Of a stretch of DNA of 64,000 nucleotides, positions 43,532-54,690 are shown piece by piece (within the stretch, counting starts at the first letter, position 1; every line of letters begins with the position of its first letter). Below the pieces are notes generated by a model. It searched no databases, was not told the DNA's origin, and saw nothing but the letters and a program-made list of their open reading frames with translations. This stretch comes from Larix kaempferi (taxonomy: Eukaryota > Streptophyta > Pinopsida > Pinales > Pinaceae), in assembly GCA_027924585.1 (NCBI GenBank), contig BSBM01001138.1, positions 11,146,001-11,210,000 on the forward strand, in the 5' to 3' direction. Position numbers and translations under genes: made by a program.

Positions 43532-46500
43532 AGCCCTGTTATCAACTGATTTGTACAATAGTTGAAACCTTATTGAGCCGCCAGTGTTGGAACACATCAG
43601 TGTTCACTTCCAGAGTATCTGGGTTTCATATTTTTGGGTCTAGCCAGTTTTGTTTTTGAGTTGACATGACCATGGCCCCATGGGGGTTTGTATCAAAGTG
43701 TGCTAGTAGGGCCTGAGTGGCTCGGTTCCCCATGACTGGATTAAACAACTAAGGTATTCCAGGGAGTTTTTTCACCGTCAGATTATACTTTGCTTCAGGC
43801 AAGATATAATCTCTTGGTTTTTCTCCCGCTTCCTCCAAAGCTGGGATGCCCGATTTTGGAAATTTTTGCCATGGGGGGTTATTAGAGTCCAACTATAATG
43901 TATAAACCTACTAGACACTATTAGAATAGGTTCTGGTCATGTCCTAAGTCTCTAAGACCCTCAGAAAAAATTTCGAAAAAATTTTACCGGGTCCGTCGAA
44001 TTTGGGTTTTTAATTATTTTTTAAATTTTAATAAATTTCTCTATAGTTTAAATAGAGAAATTTCAATTTGTAATATGTCAGTCATCCGGGATCCGATTTC
44101 AGTGATTGAAGGCTCCAGACTTAAGCCAAAAATCATTCATGATCCCCGGACTAGCTAACCCTAAGTTTCAGACAATTATTTGGCCTCATAATTAATATTT
44201 TCTCAAAAAATCAAAAAATGAGAAATATTAATTAAAATATTCAAAAGATAATAAATTGGAGATAATTTAAATCTCTCCAAAAAAGGCCAAATTGAATAAA
44301 GTAAAAGTCAAAATGACATGGCAAAAAGCATTTATGATGATTGGAATCTTCACCCACCTGATTCAGATCAGTTTCGGAGCACTGGGAGTGATCTACAGTT
44401 GAGAAATTCGCCCACCTTCATGCAAATTCGTTTTTGTGATTTGGCAATTGATTAATGGGTTGTTGGATTATGAAATCAATGCATGTGGGGCTCCTTCCTC
44501 AAATTATGGGCTCCAAACTCAAGCTTAATGTTGAGTTAAGACTCCAAGCTCGATTTGGTTGGTGTTGACATGGTTTTGATTGGATTATGATGGAGTTTTT
44601 GGCTCTCTTCATGCCAAATTCGAATTAGGGTTTTAGGCTAGTGTTTTGCTATTTAAGAGAAGCCATTTGGGCTTTCTCTTCATGAATTTTTGGGCAAACT
44701 TACTCTGCCAGATTGTAACTGTGTTCTAGCTATTGCTATTTTGGAATAAAAGGAGACTTTGGAGGTCTACATGGTGTGCCATTATTGTTATGAGGAATGA
44801 TCTACAAACCTTGAGGTGATATTGTGCTTTTGCATTTGTTTACAATTTATGATTCTTAATCTTGCTTAGCTTAGAATTCCTTGTTAAGAACATAGGATGG
44901 GTATTTGATGGTCCAACTTACCCATTGATATTAGGCTTGATGCAATATAGGAGTACAAACTGTAGTCGGTTCTTACTTATGTACTTCTTATTTCATTTCG
45001 TTTGATATACTAAGCATGATCTAAGTTTTGTCTTGTAAGTGGTGCATATGTGCAGATCTTAAAGGATAGAGTGGAGGTTTGAACTCGGGTGTCTCTTCCT
45101 CCCTCCATCAAGGATTTTCTCTAACAATTTTTTCATTTCAGGGTCTCCTAAAAGTCTATCTTCAAATCTCAGTTGGGCATGAGAAATTGGTTCAAAGTTT
45201 CATCTTCAAAATTACTTAAAACTTGTTTTAGTTACTAGAGTTAGGCCTTTAATCTTCATCCCATTGGCCTTCTCCCATTCGCCTTCATCCTCCATCTCCT
45301 AGCCTTCCATTCGCTACCCTTCATATCAGTCATCCAACCTTCCATTCTCTGCCCATTGCACTCAGACTTGAAACCTCCTTTCGCTGCTAAAAAAAAACCA
45401 TTATATCAGCCTTCTCCTTTTTTGCACTCGCTGCCCATCATTCCAGTTTTCACCTGCTCCTTCCCATGCACTAAAAAACTCATAAAAACTAAATAAAAAT
45501 CAGAGTTTGGTTTTGATTAGTTAGTCTCAGTTCTGTTATAAAATAGATCTCATTTGTTGTTGTCACCTAGTTCCGTTTTGACACATACTAATCCCTTGAT
45601 TTTCATTTTTGTTGACTTATTGGCTGCCATCATTTGATTGGACTGTCATAAGGGGTACAAAACAGCCTTGAAAGGCATGTCAAAACAGTCCTAAAGAAGT
45701 ACAAAACGGTCATTGAAAAGTTTACTGTTTGCTGCCATTTGAAATATTTTGTGACTGTCCCAAAGTTTATTTTTATTGGCCATTCTCTACACATCTAATT
45801 GACTATCATAAGATCTATTTCTATTGGCTGCCAACTAAGACATTATTTTGTTGACTGTCCCATCAACTCGTTGGCTGCCATCTACTTTTTTTTTGGACTG
45901 TTAAAACATCATTTGACTGTCTTGAACTTCACATGTGTGGCTGCCATCTTAAAACTTTGTCTGACTGTCATAAGTTCACATTTGTTGGCTGCCATTTCAC
46001 TTTTGTCATTTAAACATTTCAAATAGTTAAAATTCCAAAATAATTTGCACTTGCATCTTAAGGGAAATTTTTGGTTTATCATTGCTTGCATATAGTTTTT
46101 GGATCTAGGACTTAGTTAGTTTCAATTTTGTTTTGATTTATCTAACGTCTAATGGGTATTGGAGTTGTGTGTTGGTGACAGGGTTTTCCAAAGTAGAAGT
46201 TAACACTTCTAAAACCAAGAAGCTATCAATACAAGAGGACAAAAACAAAACAAGATTAATATTATCCTTTTGTAATAGATCCTAGTTTATTTCAAGTGTT
46301 TTACAAGTTATTCATTTCGAAGAAGTCCCTACAAGGGTTTCATTCCCAAGGGCAATTGTATCTCCATAGTAAAATTTGCAAGTGGGGTTTTTAAGCCCCC
46401 ACATTCACTTCCCCATTTGGGGAAGCCTTGTGGTCTCGTCTCATTGAGTGGTTTGGCTTTTAGCGTTAGATCCGTTATATGCTAATTTTATTTCAATAAG

Positions 46501-48025
46501 TTATCTTCCATATTCACTTACCCCCATGCTCTCCCGAGTAGGGTCTTGAACTTGAAAGAGATTCTTGGGTAGTTAGTTTTATTTCTCATTTATTTTTATC
46601 TTGTTTCTCTTCCAAAGCCCTCAGCCGGAAGTTGTATCCTTGAGATTTCGTCTCAAGGGCAGGACCACATAATTTGTGGTTACTCTTCCATCCCCGTCGG
46701 TTTCCTTGGTAGAGCTTTCAGCTAGCTGGAGGTTCTCAAGTGCAGGCAGTTCTAGCGGTTGATCCTGTTTCGGGGATCAATCCCACCTAGTAGATTAATT
46801 TTGTGTGGTAGAACACTAGATTTGTTTATCTTGCAAACATTATTGTTAGTGGTAATTTATATCTTGTGATCAATACTTTTGCTTGAAATCTGTTTCAATC
46901 TGAGATATACTGCTACTACTTTTTATTTGCTTCTTAAAATAAACCAGAGTCTCTTGAACTTGGCCGAATCCAAGTCAAGAGCACTCTCTGTCGGAGGGCA
47001 TCTTAGTTTCTTGCATTTCCCTGCATTAGGCATTGTTAATCTAGCAAGTCTCTTGAACTGTGGTCATAAGACCAAGTCAAGAGCGCTCTCTGTCGGAGAG
47101 TTGAACAAGGCTTTCTAATAATAAAATTTTTCCACTCACACACCCTTTAATTAATTTATCTTGGTTTCTGTCCTACACCCGTATGCTCTGCCAACCTGAA
47201 AAGGTTGAGCTAGTACTCAGAAAGGTGGAAGACTTGATAATTTACGATCGATAACTTAATTAAAATTTTTACCCAAAACCTCAACCAAGGAAAAATACTG
47301 TTCTTCCCATGAGAGGTGGCGCCGGGAATCCACTGTCAGACTCAGGGGCGGTTCAAACATTGGACACCTATCCTTTTGAATCTGGGTGCTTCCGACAGGT
47401 CACTTAGGGTTTCCAGTATTTTTCTTAGGCAGGGTTCCACCATCTTTTGATACCTTTGGTTTTAGCCTTAATAAACAAGACAATTAAAACTTTTAATTTA
47501 CCAAGATAAGCTGCATAACGTCCTCACAAATTTTTACATTTTAAGCACTTGTGTCAAGTTTTACAATCGCTTTTATTTCTTGACTCCATAAGGCACTGGT
47601 CCTTCATCATATATCTTTGTTTTGCTTAAATATCTATATTGGAGTATTTGTCTTAATTTGTGTAAAAAGTGATTTGCTTCTTGTTCAAGTGCATCCCTTA
47701 TCTTCTGTTGCAACGTGGATTGCGCTATCTTGTTTCACATTAAAGTTTTATAGTTATCTTTCATTTCACAAAAAACTCCTAAAAAACACCCATCCGCATC
47801 ACAACGCCTAAAAACACTATAAATACTAGAGCCTTAGTGAAACTCTTTATAGGGACTACCCCCCTTGGCTTCGTTAGGAGTTTGCCTAAACGGAGGAGCT
47901 GGGATTCAGGTGACAGTACCTGGCTCATTGCTTGCTCCCAAGGCCACACCTTTCTCACTTGTAGTGAAGAGACAACTTTCGAAAGATTTCCGCTGCTGGT
48001 GTGCATATTGGCGGACAACAAGCCC
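43532..48025 (+). mobile_element. Solo LTR, family B, inserted in copia-1 integrase
   Basis: LTR body 43537-48020 (4484 bp), TGTTATCAAC to GCGGACAACA, flanked by AGCCC at 43532-43536 and 48021-48025. It is colinear with the reverse complement of the element B 5' LTR (17075-21684). A TATA-like CTATTTAAGAG near 44649 and GGAATAAAA near 44742 form the compact promoter/poly(A) pair. No PBS or interior. Small ORFs inside are not supported. Confidence 0.95.
45590..46010 (+). repeat. Degenerate repeat in solo LTR B
   Basis: Motifs GACTGTC and TTGGCTGCCAT alternate about every 40-60 bp, seven or more times. I do not see them in the corresponding part of the LTR at 17075-21684, so the array is specific to this copy or its sublineage. 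Confidence 0.5.
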
Positions 48026-49120
48026 ATAGATACATGGATAGATCTTGGTCATGTATCATAGTCTTTACAGCTTCCATGATGGTTCTATTCTTTCTTTCAG
48101 CAACCCCATTTTGTTGGGGATTGTAGGGAGTGGTTAGTTCCCTCTTGATTCCAGCTTCCTTACAAAAGTCTTCAAAGTCCTTTGAAGTATATTCTCCGCC
48201 ATTATCTATTCTGAGAATCTTGATTTTCTTTTCTGAGAGATTTTCTATTAAGGCCTTGAACTCTTTGAATTTTCCAAAGACTTCATTCTTACCTTTTAGA
48301 AAGTATATCCAAGTCTTCCTTGAATAGTCATCAATGAATGAGAGATAGTATTCAAACCCACTTAGGGAAGTGGTGGGAATTGGTCCACATACATCTGAGT
48401 GTATTAGCTCCAAAATGTTCTTAGTCTTTGTTTCACTCTTTGGAAAAGGGTTCTTGACATTCTTCCCTTTTTCACATCCTTTGCATAAGCCATTATGATC
48501 AACCTTCAAATCTGGTAATCCTATGACCACCTTGCTTACATAGGATAGGGCTTTGTAGTTAATGTGAGCTAATCTTCTATGCCATAGCTCACTGGGGCTA
48601 GAGGTTTCATGAGCAAGGGCAACTTCTGGATGTCCCTTGAGCTTATAGAGACCTCCTTCCTCTTCACCAATGACAACTGCATCTTCAATTGATTTTCCTT
48701 TGGGCCACATAAGTACTTGTCCATCTATGAAAGCAACTCTAAAACCTTTCTTATCGAGTGCTGAGATAGAGAGTAGGTTCTTCTTCAAACCTGGTACATA
48801 TAAAATTTCTTTCATCTTCAAGGGTGTTCCAGAATCAAGCTTGTAGCTTGCTTCACCAATTCCCTTGATGGGATATTGATAATCATCTCCTAGAGATACC
48901 TTTTGTGGAGAAGACTTTTCTTCAAGTTTTGAGAGAGTTTTCTTTTGACCTGTCATGTGCTTTGAAGCACCACTATCAATGAGCCATGTATCTTCTCCAG
49001 GAGATATAGATCCAGAGAGTGCGGAGAATAGGACATATTCTTCTGGATCTTCTTTCTTTACTTTAGATCTTTTCCTTCGAGGCCTTTCCTCTTCTTCTTC
49101 TTCTTCTTCTTCTTCTTCTT
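48026..49120 (-). pseudogene. Copia-1 protease and integrase N-terminal part
   Basis: Minus-strand frame open from about 49120. An acidic stretch from a GAA repeat comes first. The protease active site WLIDSGASKHMTG is at about 48950-48990. Next are LYVPGLKKNLLSI, the GAG_pre-integrase zinc motif (LWHRRLAHINYKAL with a downstream C-x2-C), and the integrase core: HSDVCGP (first Asp), RIDNGGEY (second Asp), NGVAERKNRT (Glu). Integrase is then cut at 48025 by the solo B LTR after about MYLWA. All three DDE residues are present, but the gene is split and its junction to gag is broken by a 17-bp duplication. Confidence 0.88.
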
Positions 49121-49154
49121 CACTATCATCTTCTACCCACTATCATCTTCTGCC
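49121..49154 (-). repeat. 17-bp tandem duplication breaking the gag-protease frame
   Basis: CACTATCATCTTCTACC (49121-49137) and CACTATCATCTTCTGCC (49138-49154). Seventeen is not a multiple of 3: the duplication introduces a TAG on the minus strand and shifts the frame. It sits beside a (TTC)n tract (49091-49120). Confidence 0.75.
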
Positions 49155-49972
49155 ATATGTGCTTGGTGTCTTTTGTGGACAAACTTCTTCTTCTTTTGTG
49201 AAGGACAAAATCTGGAAATGTGTCATAGTTTAAGACAATTGAAACACTGGACTGTGGAGAGGTCTCTTTCTGGGTTGGGTCCTCTTCCCTTTTTAAATCT
49301 AGAGAAGGGTTGAGATCCTTTGTGGTCAACTTTCTTGAAGTGACCCTTTCTTCTTTTGGTGTGAGTAGCCAAGGCTTGGTCATCCTCCTTGAGAAGGGCT
49401 TCTCTGTTGGCTACCCTAGCCTCTTCTTGAACACAATCCTCCCATACTACATCAAAATTCATACTTTCTTTTCTGGCACACATAGTTCGTATAAATGACT
49501 CCCAAGGTCTAGTGAGACCATTTAGAGCAGTCATCACAAGTTCATCTTCATCAAGAGTATCACCAATGGCATCTAGTTGCTCCTTGATTTGGGAGACCAT
49601 TGAGAAGTAGTCTTGAATGGATTCTCCTTTGTGCATCTTGGTACTCTTCAACTGAGTTCTTAGGCTCATCTTCCTATTGATGTTCTTTCCTTCATACATT
49701 CTTCCTAGGGCATCATACATTTCCTTTGGAGTCTTCTTGGAAGCCACTTGGGGAATCAAGTGGTCTTTAATAGAATCAGCTATGATTCTCTTTGCCCTAA
49801 TCAAATCCTTCCTATGCTTCTCTTTGGCTTCATCTCCTTCAGGTTCTGCAACTTCATCCTTGATATAATGAGCAAGATCATTCTCTTCAAGAATGAGACC
49901 AATTCTGTATTTCCATGCCCGGAAATTCTCTATACCTTCTAGCTTGTCTTCAAGCTTAGTGCTTGGAGCCAT
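49155..49972 (-). pseudogene. Copia-1 gag
   Basis: ATG at 49972, 306 bp inside the PBS. Codons 1-249 are open: FRAWKYRIGLILEE, MYDALGRMYEGKNINRKMSL, KEQLDAIGDTLDEDELVMTA and LNGLTRPWESFIRTMCAR, the UBN2-type copia Gag. A basic region and a C-x2-C-x4-H-x4-C zinc knuckle follow (CFNCLKL, stop, HISRFC). The position before the His, normally Gly in this motif, is TGA (49223-49225), most simply a GGA to TGA change. Translation would stop inside the knuckle. The capsid part is intact. Confidence 0.87.
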
Positions 49973-50277
49973 CTTCTCTTGGGGGAGTCCAAGAGATAAG
50001 AGATAGAGTAGTACTTACCTGGAAACTTTAACTTTTTACTTTTCCGGATCTGCAATAGAATTTCTGGTTTATCGCACTTTTGGTAAAACTAGGGTTTGAC
50101 TTTCCCGGAGTTCTACCCAACCAAAAACCTCGATCCAAGGCTCAAAAGATAGATCTTTAGAAAGGCTATTCAGCCATGCAACCAGAATCCAAAAATACTA
50201 ACTTTTGCAGAAACTCTAATTTTGGGAGAGAGAGAGAAATATAATTTCACCTTGTGAAAGATGTTCTATTCAGGCTA
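49973..50277 (-). other. Copia-1 5' leader
   Basis: About 305 bp between PBS and gag, no ORF. Resembles parts of the copia-2 and copia-3 leaders. Confidence 0.7.
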
Positions 50278-50289
50278 GCTCTGATACCA
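50278..50289 (-). other. Copia-1 primer-binding site
   Basis: Minus strand TGGTATCAGAGC, complementary to initiator tRNA-Met, abutting the 5' LTR. Confidence 0.93.
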
Positions 50290-50791
50290 TGTTAATTTTA
50301 AACCAAATAGACTAGCAAGATCACTGAAAGAAACATAATCACAAGATAGACACAGAATTTACCCTGGAAAACCCTCATGGGGTAGAAAACACAGCAAAGC
50401 TTTCCTCAATAAGATGATCAACCAAAATACAAGATGTGCTCCAAGACTTGTCCTTCTTCTCTACCTCACATGCAGACCTCCCAGACACAAGTGCACTACT
50501 TTCTGAGTTATGGAAGTGTGTCAAATGAGGAGCTCTCCTCCTCTACTTATACTAGTTCCCGACTGACCAAAATCCCTAATGGGGCCAACCTCTCCTAGAG
50601 AAGTCTAATAACCCTTAAATAACAAACTCAGGGCCGACCCCCACATGGTGGGTCTAATAACCCTGGTTACCACAAACCATCAGAGGAATAAACATCTCCG
50701 GATACATAATAGAATAACCTCAAAGGGATGAACCATCTCCGGAATAATAAAGTACAAAATATAATATTCTTAGAAGTTACAATATTCAACA
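50290..50791 (-). repeat. Copia-1 5' LTR
   Basis: 502 bp, TGTTAATTTT to ATATTCAACA. On the minus strand it shows the family's GGGTCGGCCC motif and a TATA-like TAGTATAAGTAG. Confidence 0.93.
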
Positions 50792-50796
50792 ATAAT

Positions 50797-50847
50797 ACAA
50801 TAGACAAGTACATTTAGAATATCTTCCGCAGTTACATTTCTTTAACA
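50797..50847 (-). repeat. Copia-3 5' LTR, outer part
   Basis: Completes the LTR begun at 38910: ends AGTTACATTTCTTTAACA, comparable to the copia-1 LTR end. The flank ATCCT follows; its partner would be at the lost 3' end. Confidence 0.65.
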
Positions 50848-52150
50848 ATCCTGTCTCATAAGCAAATATCTTTTGGTAGAGTGCCCAAACTATTTCCAAG
50901 TCAATGCTAGCAAATGTAGAATGGTTATAAAATGTCAAAATTATGTTCATAGTAGGAATTTTGATAGATATTTTGGGAGTTATGGTGGTTGCAAATCTGT
51001 CCCCTTACAACCCTCGTCGCATTTTGACCAACTATTTGAGGAATGCCCCACTTTTGTTGCTTGATCATTTTGGATATTTGGGAAGAGTAAGGTCAATAAA
51101 TGAACATGGTGAACACCTTGCACATAGAGCTAAGCTTTGCATGTTTTGAGGCTATCCTTGAAGGGTGTTCCAAAGGAGGAGACATGTGGCATCTCATTCA
51201 TTTGGCTTCACTATTTTATTGTTTATTTGGGCATTTTGCCTTGGAGATCCCCATTTTTTTATAATAGTATTTTCCTTGGAGAAAAGCATGGATATATAAA
51301 TATTTTATAATTATCCTTTGGAGAAGAAAGTGGATCTAGATTCCAATAAATAATATTTTATTGTAAGGAAGATTGAGCTCAAATCTATATAAGGATTTGC
51401 TCTCTCCATTATCTTTCATGGTTGAATTTGGGGCATTTCTCCCTTGGAGCTTAGTTGAACATCTTCTTGAAAGGTAAATATGTAAGCTAAGGGTTTTCTT
51501 TTATGAGGCAAAGATATTATTGAATATCAATGCTGGAATTTGCTTGTATGAAATGTGTTATGAAGGAAGGATTTTATTGTGGGTTATCTCTTTATAATTA
51601 TCTTTGTGCTCATGGATGGAAATGAAAATTATGTGTCATTCTTCTTGATTTGAGCTTGTTGCAAACTTGCATTCTCCAGTTTACAGGCACACCCTCAACA
51701 CCCTCATGCATGTTTGGAGGTTCTCCTTTGTTAGGATACCTCAAGTAATTTTCTATATTGATGGATAGTAAAGTATGGGTAGTTGTTGCTTGTTTATTCT
51801 AGATGCATTCTCTCCTTATCTCATAAGAAAGCACCCTCCAAGTTCATCCTTTGACTCCATATGCCCAAGAATGGATTGGTGCTAGTCTTCGTCCACCCAT
51901 CATCTTATTCATAAAAACTAAATCATAATTTATGTTTTGTTAAAGTTATTTCTCCATTTCACCTTGAGCCTAAATTGTATAAGATTTAGTAACCCTATGG
52001 AGGAGAACCAGCCTAAAGTGATAGGAAGGGTTGTTGTAGTGATAGTGGGCAGCCATCTGGAGTTCCTTTAAGGTTGCACCTGTTTTTTAGGGCTTTACCA
52101 CAAGTTGTGCAAATTTGGGAGGTAACAGTGCCAAACACCCTGAGGTGAAA
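50848..52150. other. Unassigned, possibly old host or repeat DNA
   Basis: No recognisable protein. A TATA-like CTATATAAGG near 51388 is followed by a CT-rich stretch, which could be an old LTR promoter. Short ORFs (50873, 50943) have no known match. Confidence 0.3.
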
Positions 52151-52663
52151 TAGCCGACTATGGGTTCAATTTGTCCCCTTCATATCTTCTTTTTGCTGCA
52201 TTATGTTTACTTCAGTGTACGGTTTCCTTCTTGGGTATTGAGACTGTGAGCAAGTATTGCACACTTTCTTTTATTATATTGTGCTCTCCTCTGCTTCTGC
52301 TTCAGTACTGAGTCTCAAGCATGGGATCATAAACATGATTTTAGAGCTGGACACATTTGCAGAGGGATCATCCAATGTAGCTCCTCCATATTCATTTGCA
52401 CCCTTTTATCTTTGATTTAAATTTGAGAAAATAAGGAATATTTTGTTTTCGTTTATAACTAATGCAGAGTATAAGATTTGATTTATGTTGCTGTTACATG
52501 TCAAAGATGAAAACGTACATCCTGTGGCTACATCAGCACTTTCAAAAATAAGGTTTGAATGTCCTAGGTCCAACTAGATTGCAGTAGCTGTACTAAATGT
52601 CAATGCCGATTCACCTGAGATCAGTTATTATATTTTTTGCCACTACCTTCATATAATCTAGTA

Positions 52664-52863
52664 GCCTTGACAGTCCATTGGGATAGCTCAAATGGTTGTA
52701 ATGTTGCTGAGCAGTTGACTAATTCCATACTAGCAGGTTCATGGTTTGAATCCCCTGAGTTAGGCACTCTAGTCTACACCAACAGGTTTACTAGGCATGC
52801 CATCAACAAATGTGGAGAAGCATACCTTAGGTTTCCCCATGGAGTTTTCCTTCGAAAAAAAAC
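52664..52863 (+). mobile_element. tRNA-derived SINE
   Basis: Pol III A box TAGCTCAAATGG (52684-52695) and B box GGTTTGAATCC (52743-52753), 48 bp apart, then a body and a terminal A run (52855-52862). The duplicated paralogous segment near 55170 lacks this stretch entirely. Flanks CTAGTAGCCT and TTAGTAATCCT look like an imperfect target duplication. The 5' limit is approximate. Confidence 0.75.
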
Positions 52864-53186
52864 AATTAGTAATCCTGTTTTATCCTTCACAAGAATGCAT
52901 GCTCATTGGTGTTCCTGTTGATATTTTATCCCTTTTGTAATTAAGTATACCTTTTTGAGCCTTGAGTCTCACCAACTTGGATCAAAACAAAAAGGAAAAT
53001 CTCTTACATTTTTGAGCAGGACATTGAGGTTGTGTTTGATCCTTTGCTCTCATTACGGATTTTCTTCTGCCAACTGCATGAATTGTTTATATTATCTAGA
53101 CTTCATTTAAGTCAAGTACGTTGATAACTGCATACATTAGAGTGCCTGACAAACTATTGTTTTGATTCCTATATTTGTCTGAGCAG

Positions 53187-53987
53187 GTCAAAGTTCCCAA
53201 ATATTTGCAGCCCCAGAAGCAGCCACATTTCCTGAGTGAAAATCCTGCACCTATAAATCAGGACAAGTTTTATCGGGACAAGTTTTATGAGTCAACTTCT
53301 GTTTTAGGGGAAATACATGACCTAACAAGTTCATATGATGGGGTCGAGTCAGATGGTACTGTTGTCACTAAAGTTTGAAATTTACCAATTTGTGACAAGG
53401 TATAACTTTTTTTCTTTATTATTTCCCAGAAGACAGGAAACCTTACTCTAGTCTCTTACTATGTTTGTAGAAATATGGACCATTCCATGCTTCCAAGATG
53501 CAAACGTTGGAGAGCTTAGGGCTTTGTGGCAACAACATTATGATCAATATAATTCGGAGATGACCACAGCATTGCGTTTGGATAGAATTTATTCTTCAAA
53601 CTCTCATGCTAAGAGTGTATATCTAAAATATAAGGAGGTAGACAAGTTAAAACTTTCTTACTGGCAAATTTTTCTCTTCTTTTACTATTTCGTAGATGTT
53701 TAGGTTGGAAGCTTACTACTAATGATATTACATATTTCATTTTATAAGAATGGAATTCCTGTTTCTGAGTTAACTTCTTTGCTTGTAACCAGTTTCTATA
53801 TGGAGCAGCCAGCTTAAATGAGAGCAAAAAACAAAGACAACAAATCCATAATGAAGCTTGTGCAATTTATCAAGTTGTTTATGAACATGCAAAATTGAAA
53901 GGAAAAAAATGTTATTTTGCTTGGCGTGTAGCAGGAGAGGCTCTTTGTGACATATATTCACAACCAGCAAAAACAACCTATTCTTAA
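53187..53987 (+). pseudogene. RNA-dependent RNA polymerase (RDR), 3' end fragment
   Basis: Three exon-like blocks. Block 1, 53187-53376, reads VKVPKYLQPQKQPHFL and STSVLGEIHDL. Block 2, about 53470-53637, reads IPCFQDANVGELRALWQQHY and EMTTALRL. Block 3, 53793-53987, reads FLYGAASLNESKKQRQQ and CYFAWRVAGEALCDIYSQ, then a stop. Blocks 2 and 3 join in frame across a GT-AG intron (53638-53792). These match the C-terminal region of plant RDR proteins, which make double-stranded RNA for silencing. Clade placement (RDR3/4/5-like) is a guess. The catalytic DLDGD exon is absent and the block 1 to block 2 frame does not join cleanly, so it is a fragment or pseudogene. Confidence 0.65.
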
Positions 53988-54060
53988 TTCACCTTCATTC
54001 TTGGATGTTATTCTTTCTTGATTTCACTTGGAACAGTGAACTGCTTCATATCTTGTAAGT

Positions 54061-54690
54061 TGTAACTCATTATGTGTTGCTCTAACAGCTCACTTGAACT
54101 CATTTATACAAACTAAACATAATAGTCAGAGGACCATTCAAATGTTGAAGTCTTACAGATTAGACACCTGATCAAAGATAAGCATGCCAGTATATTTGCA
54201 GTGAGTCCATATTGTTATATCTCTTAACATTGTTGGATTTATTATGTGTATTTCTGCTCATATCTGCATTGTTAGAAGTGTCATTGGATCTGCAATGAGA
54301 GGATATTTTGACACATACATGAAATAATTAACCTTCCCTAAATCACTGAAGGTGAGTGAAGATAACTTATCTAGTTTGCCTGCAGAAAGGGGACATGGAT
54401 GCTTGACCATGGAGACGTCAAAGTATTGCTGAAGTCAGTTTACTGTACATGCAATCTTACTCTTGTGCACTGTTTGTGATTATCTAATAAATTTATTTTA
54501 TCAGTGAACATTTCATGCCAAACATGAGTTTTACCATATAGTAAAGATCAACTGTGGTATGAAGAATTTTTGCCAGATGTAGATGTGACATCATTTCAAA
54601 CAATCATAGTTCTTTTAGCTCTGGCAAAACTTCTTGTGAAATTAATTCATTTCTTTAGTAGAAGCTTTGATTGAGCATTTGGTACCAAAA
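54061..54690 (+). other. Unassigned spacer between duplicated segments
   Basis: No recognisable coding sequence or repeat. It may contain further decayed exons but none can be named. Confidence 0.3.

Larger units (their letters stand above)
39387..50796 (-). mobile_element. Copia-1 retrotransposon (minus strand, carries solo B LTR)
   Basis: LTRs 39392-39893 and 50290-50791, both 502 bp, with about 18 mismatches by eye. Flanks ATAAT at 39387-39391 and 50792-50796 are a perfect target duplication. PBS 50278-50289, PPT 39894-39902. Without the 4.49-kb solo LTR and its extra target copy the element is about 6.9 kb. It has gag, protease, integrase, RT and RNase H in the copia order, all on the minus strand, but with several frame breaks. 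It lies inside the copia-3 5' LTR. Confidence 0.93.

Noticed and set aside
52684-52753. Functional tRNA gene
   Set aside because: Only A and B boxes are present; no cloverleaf stems or CCA-type 3' end, and it continues into an A-tailed body, so it is a SINE head.
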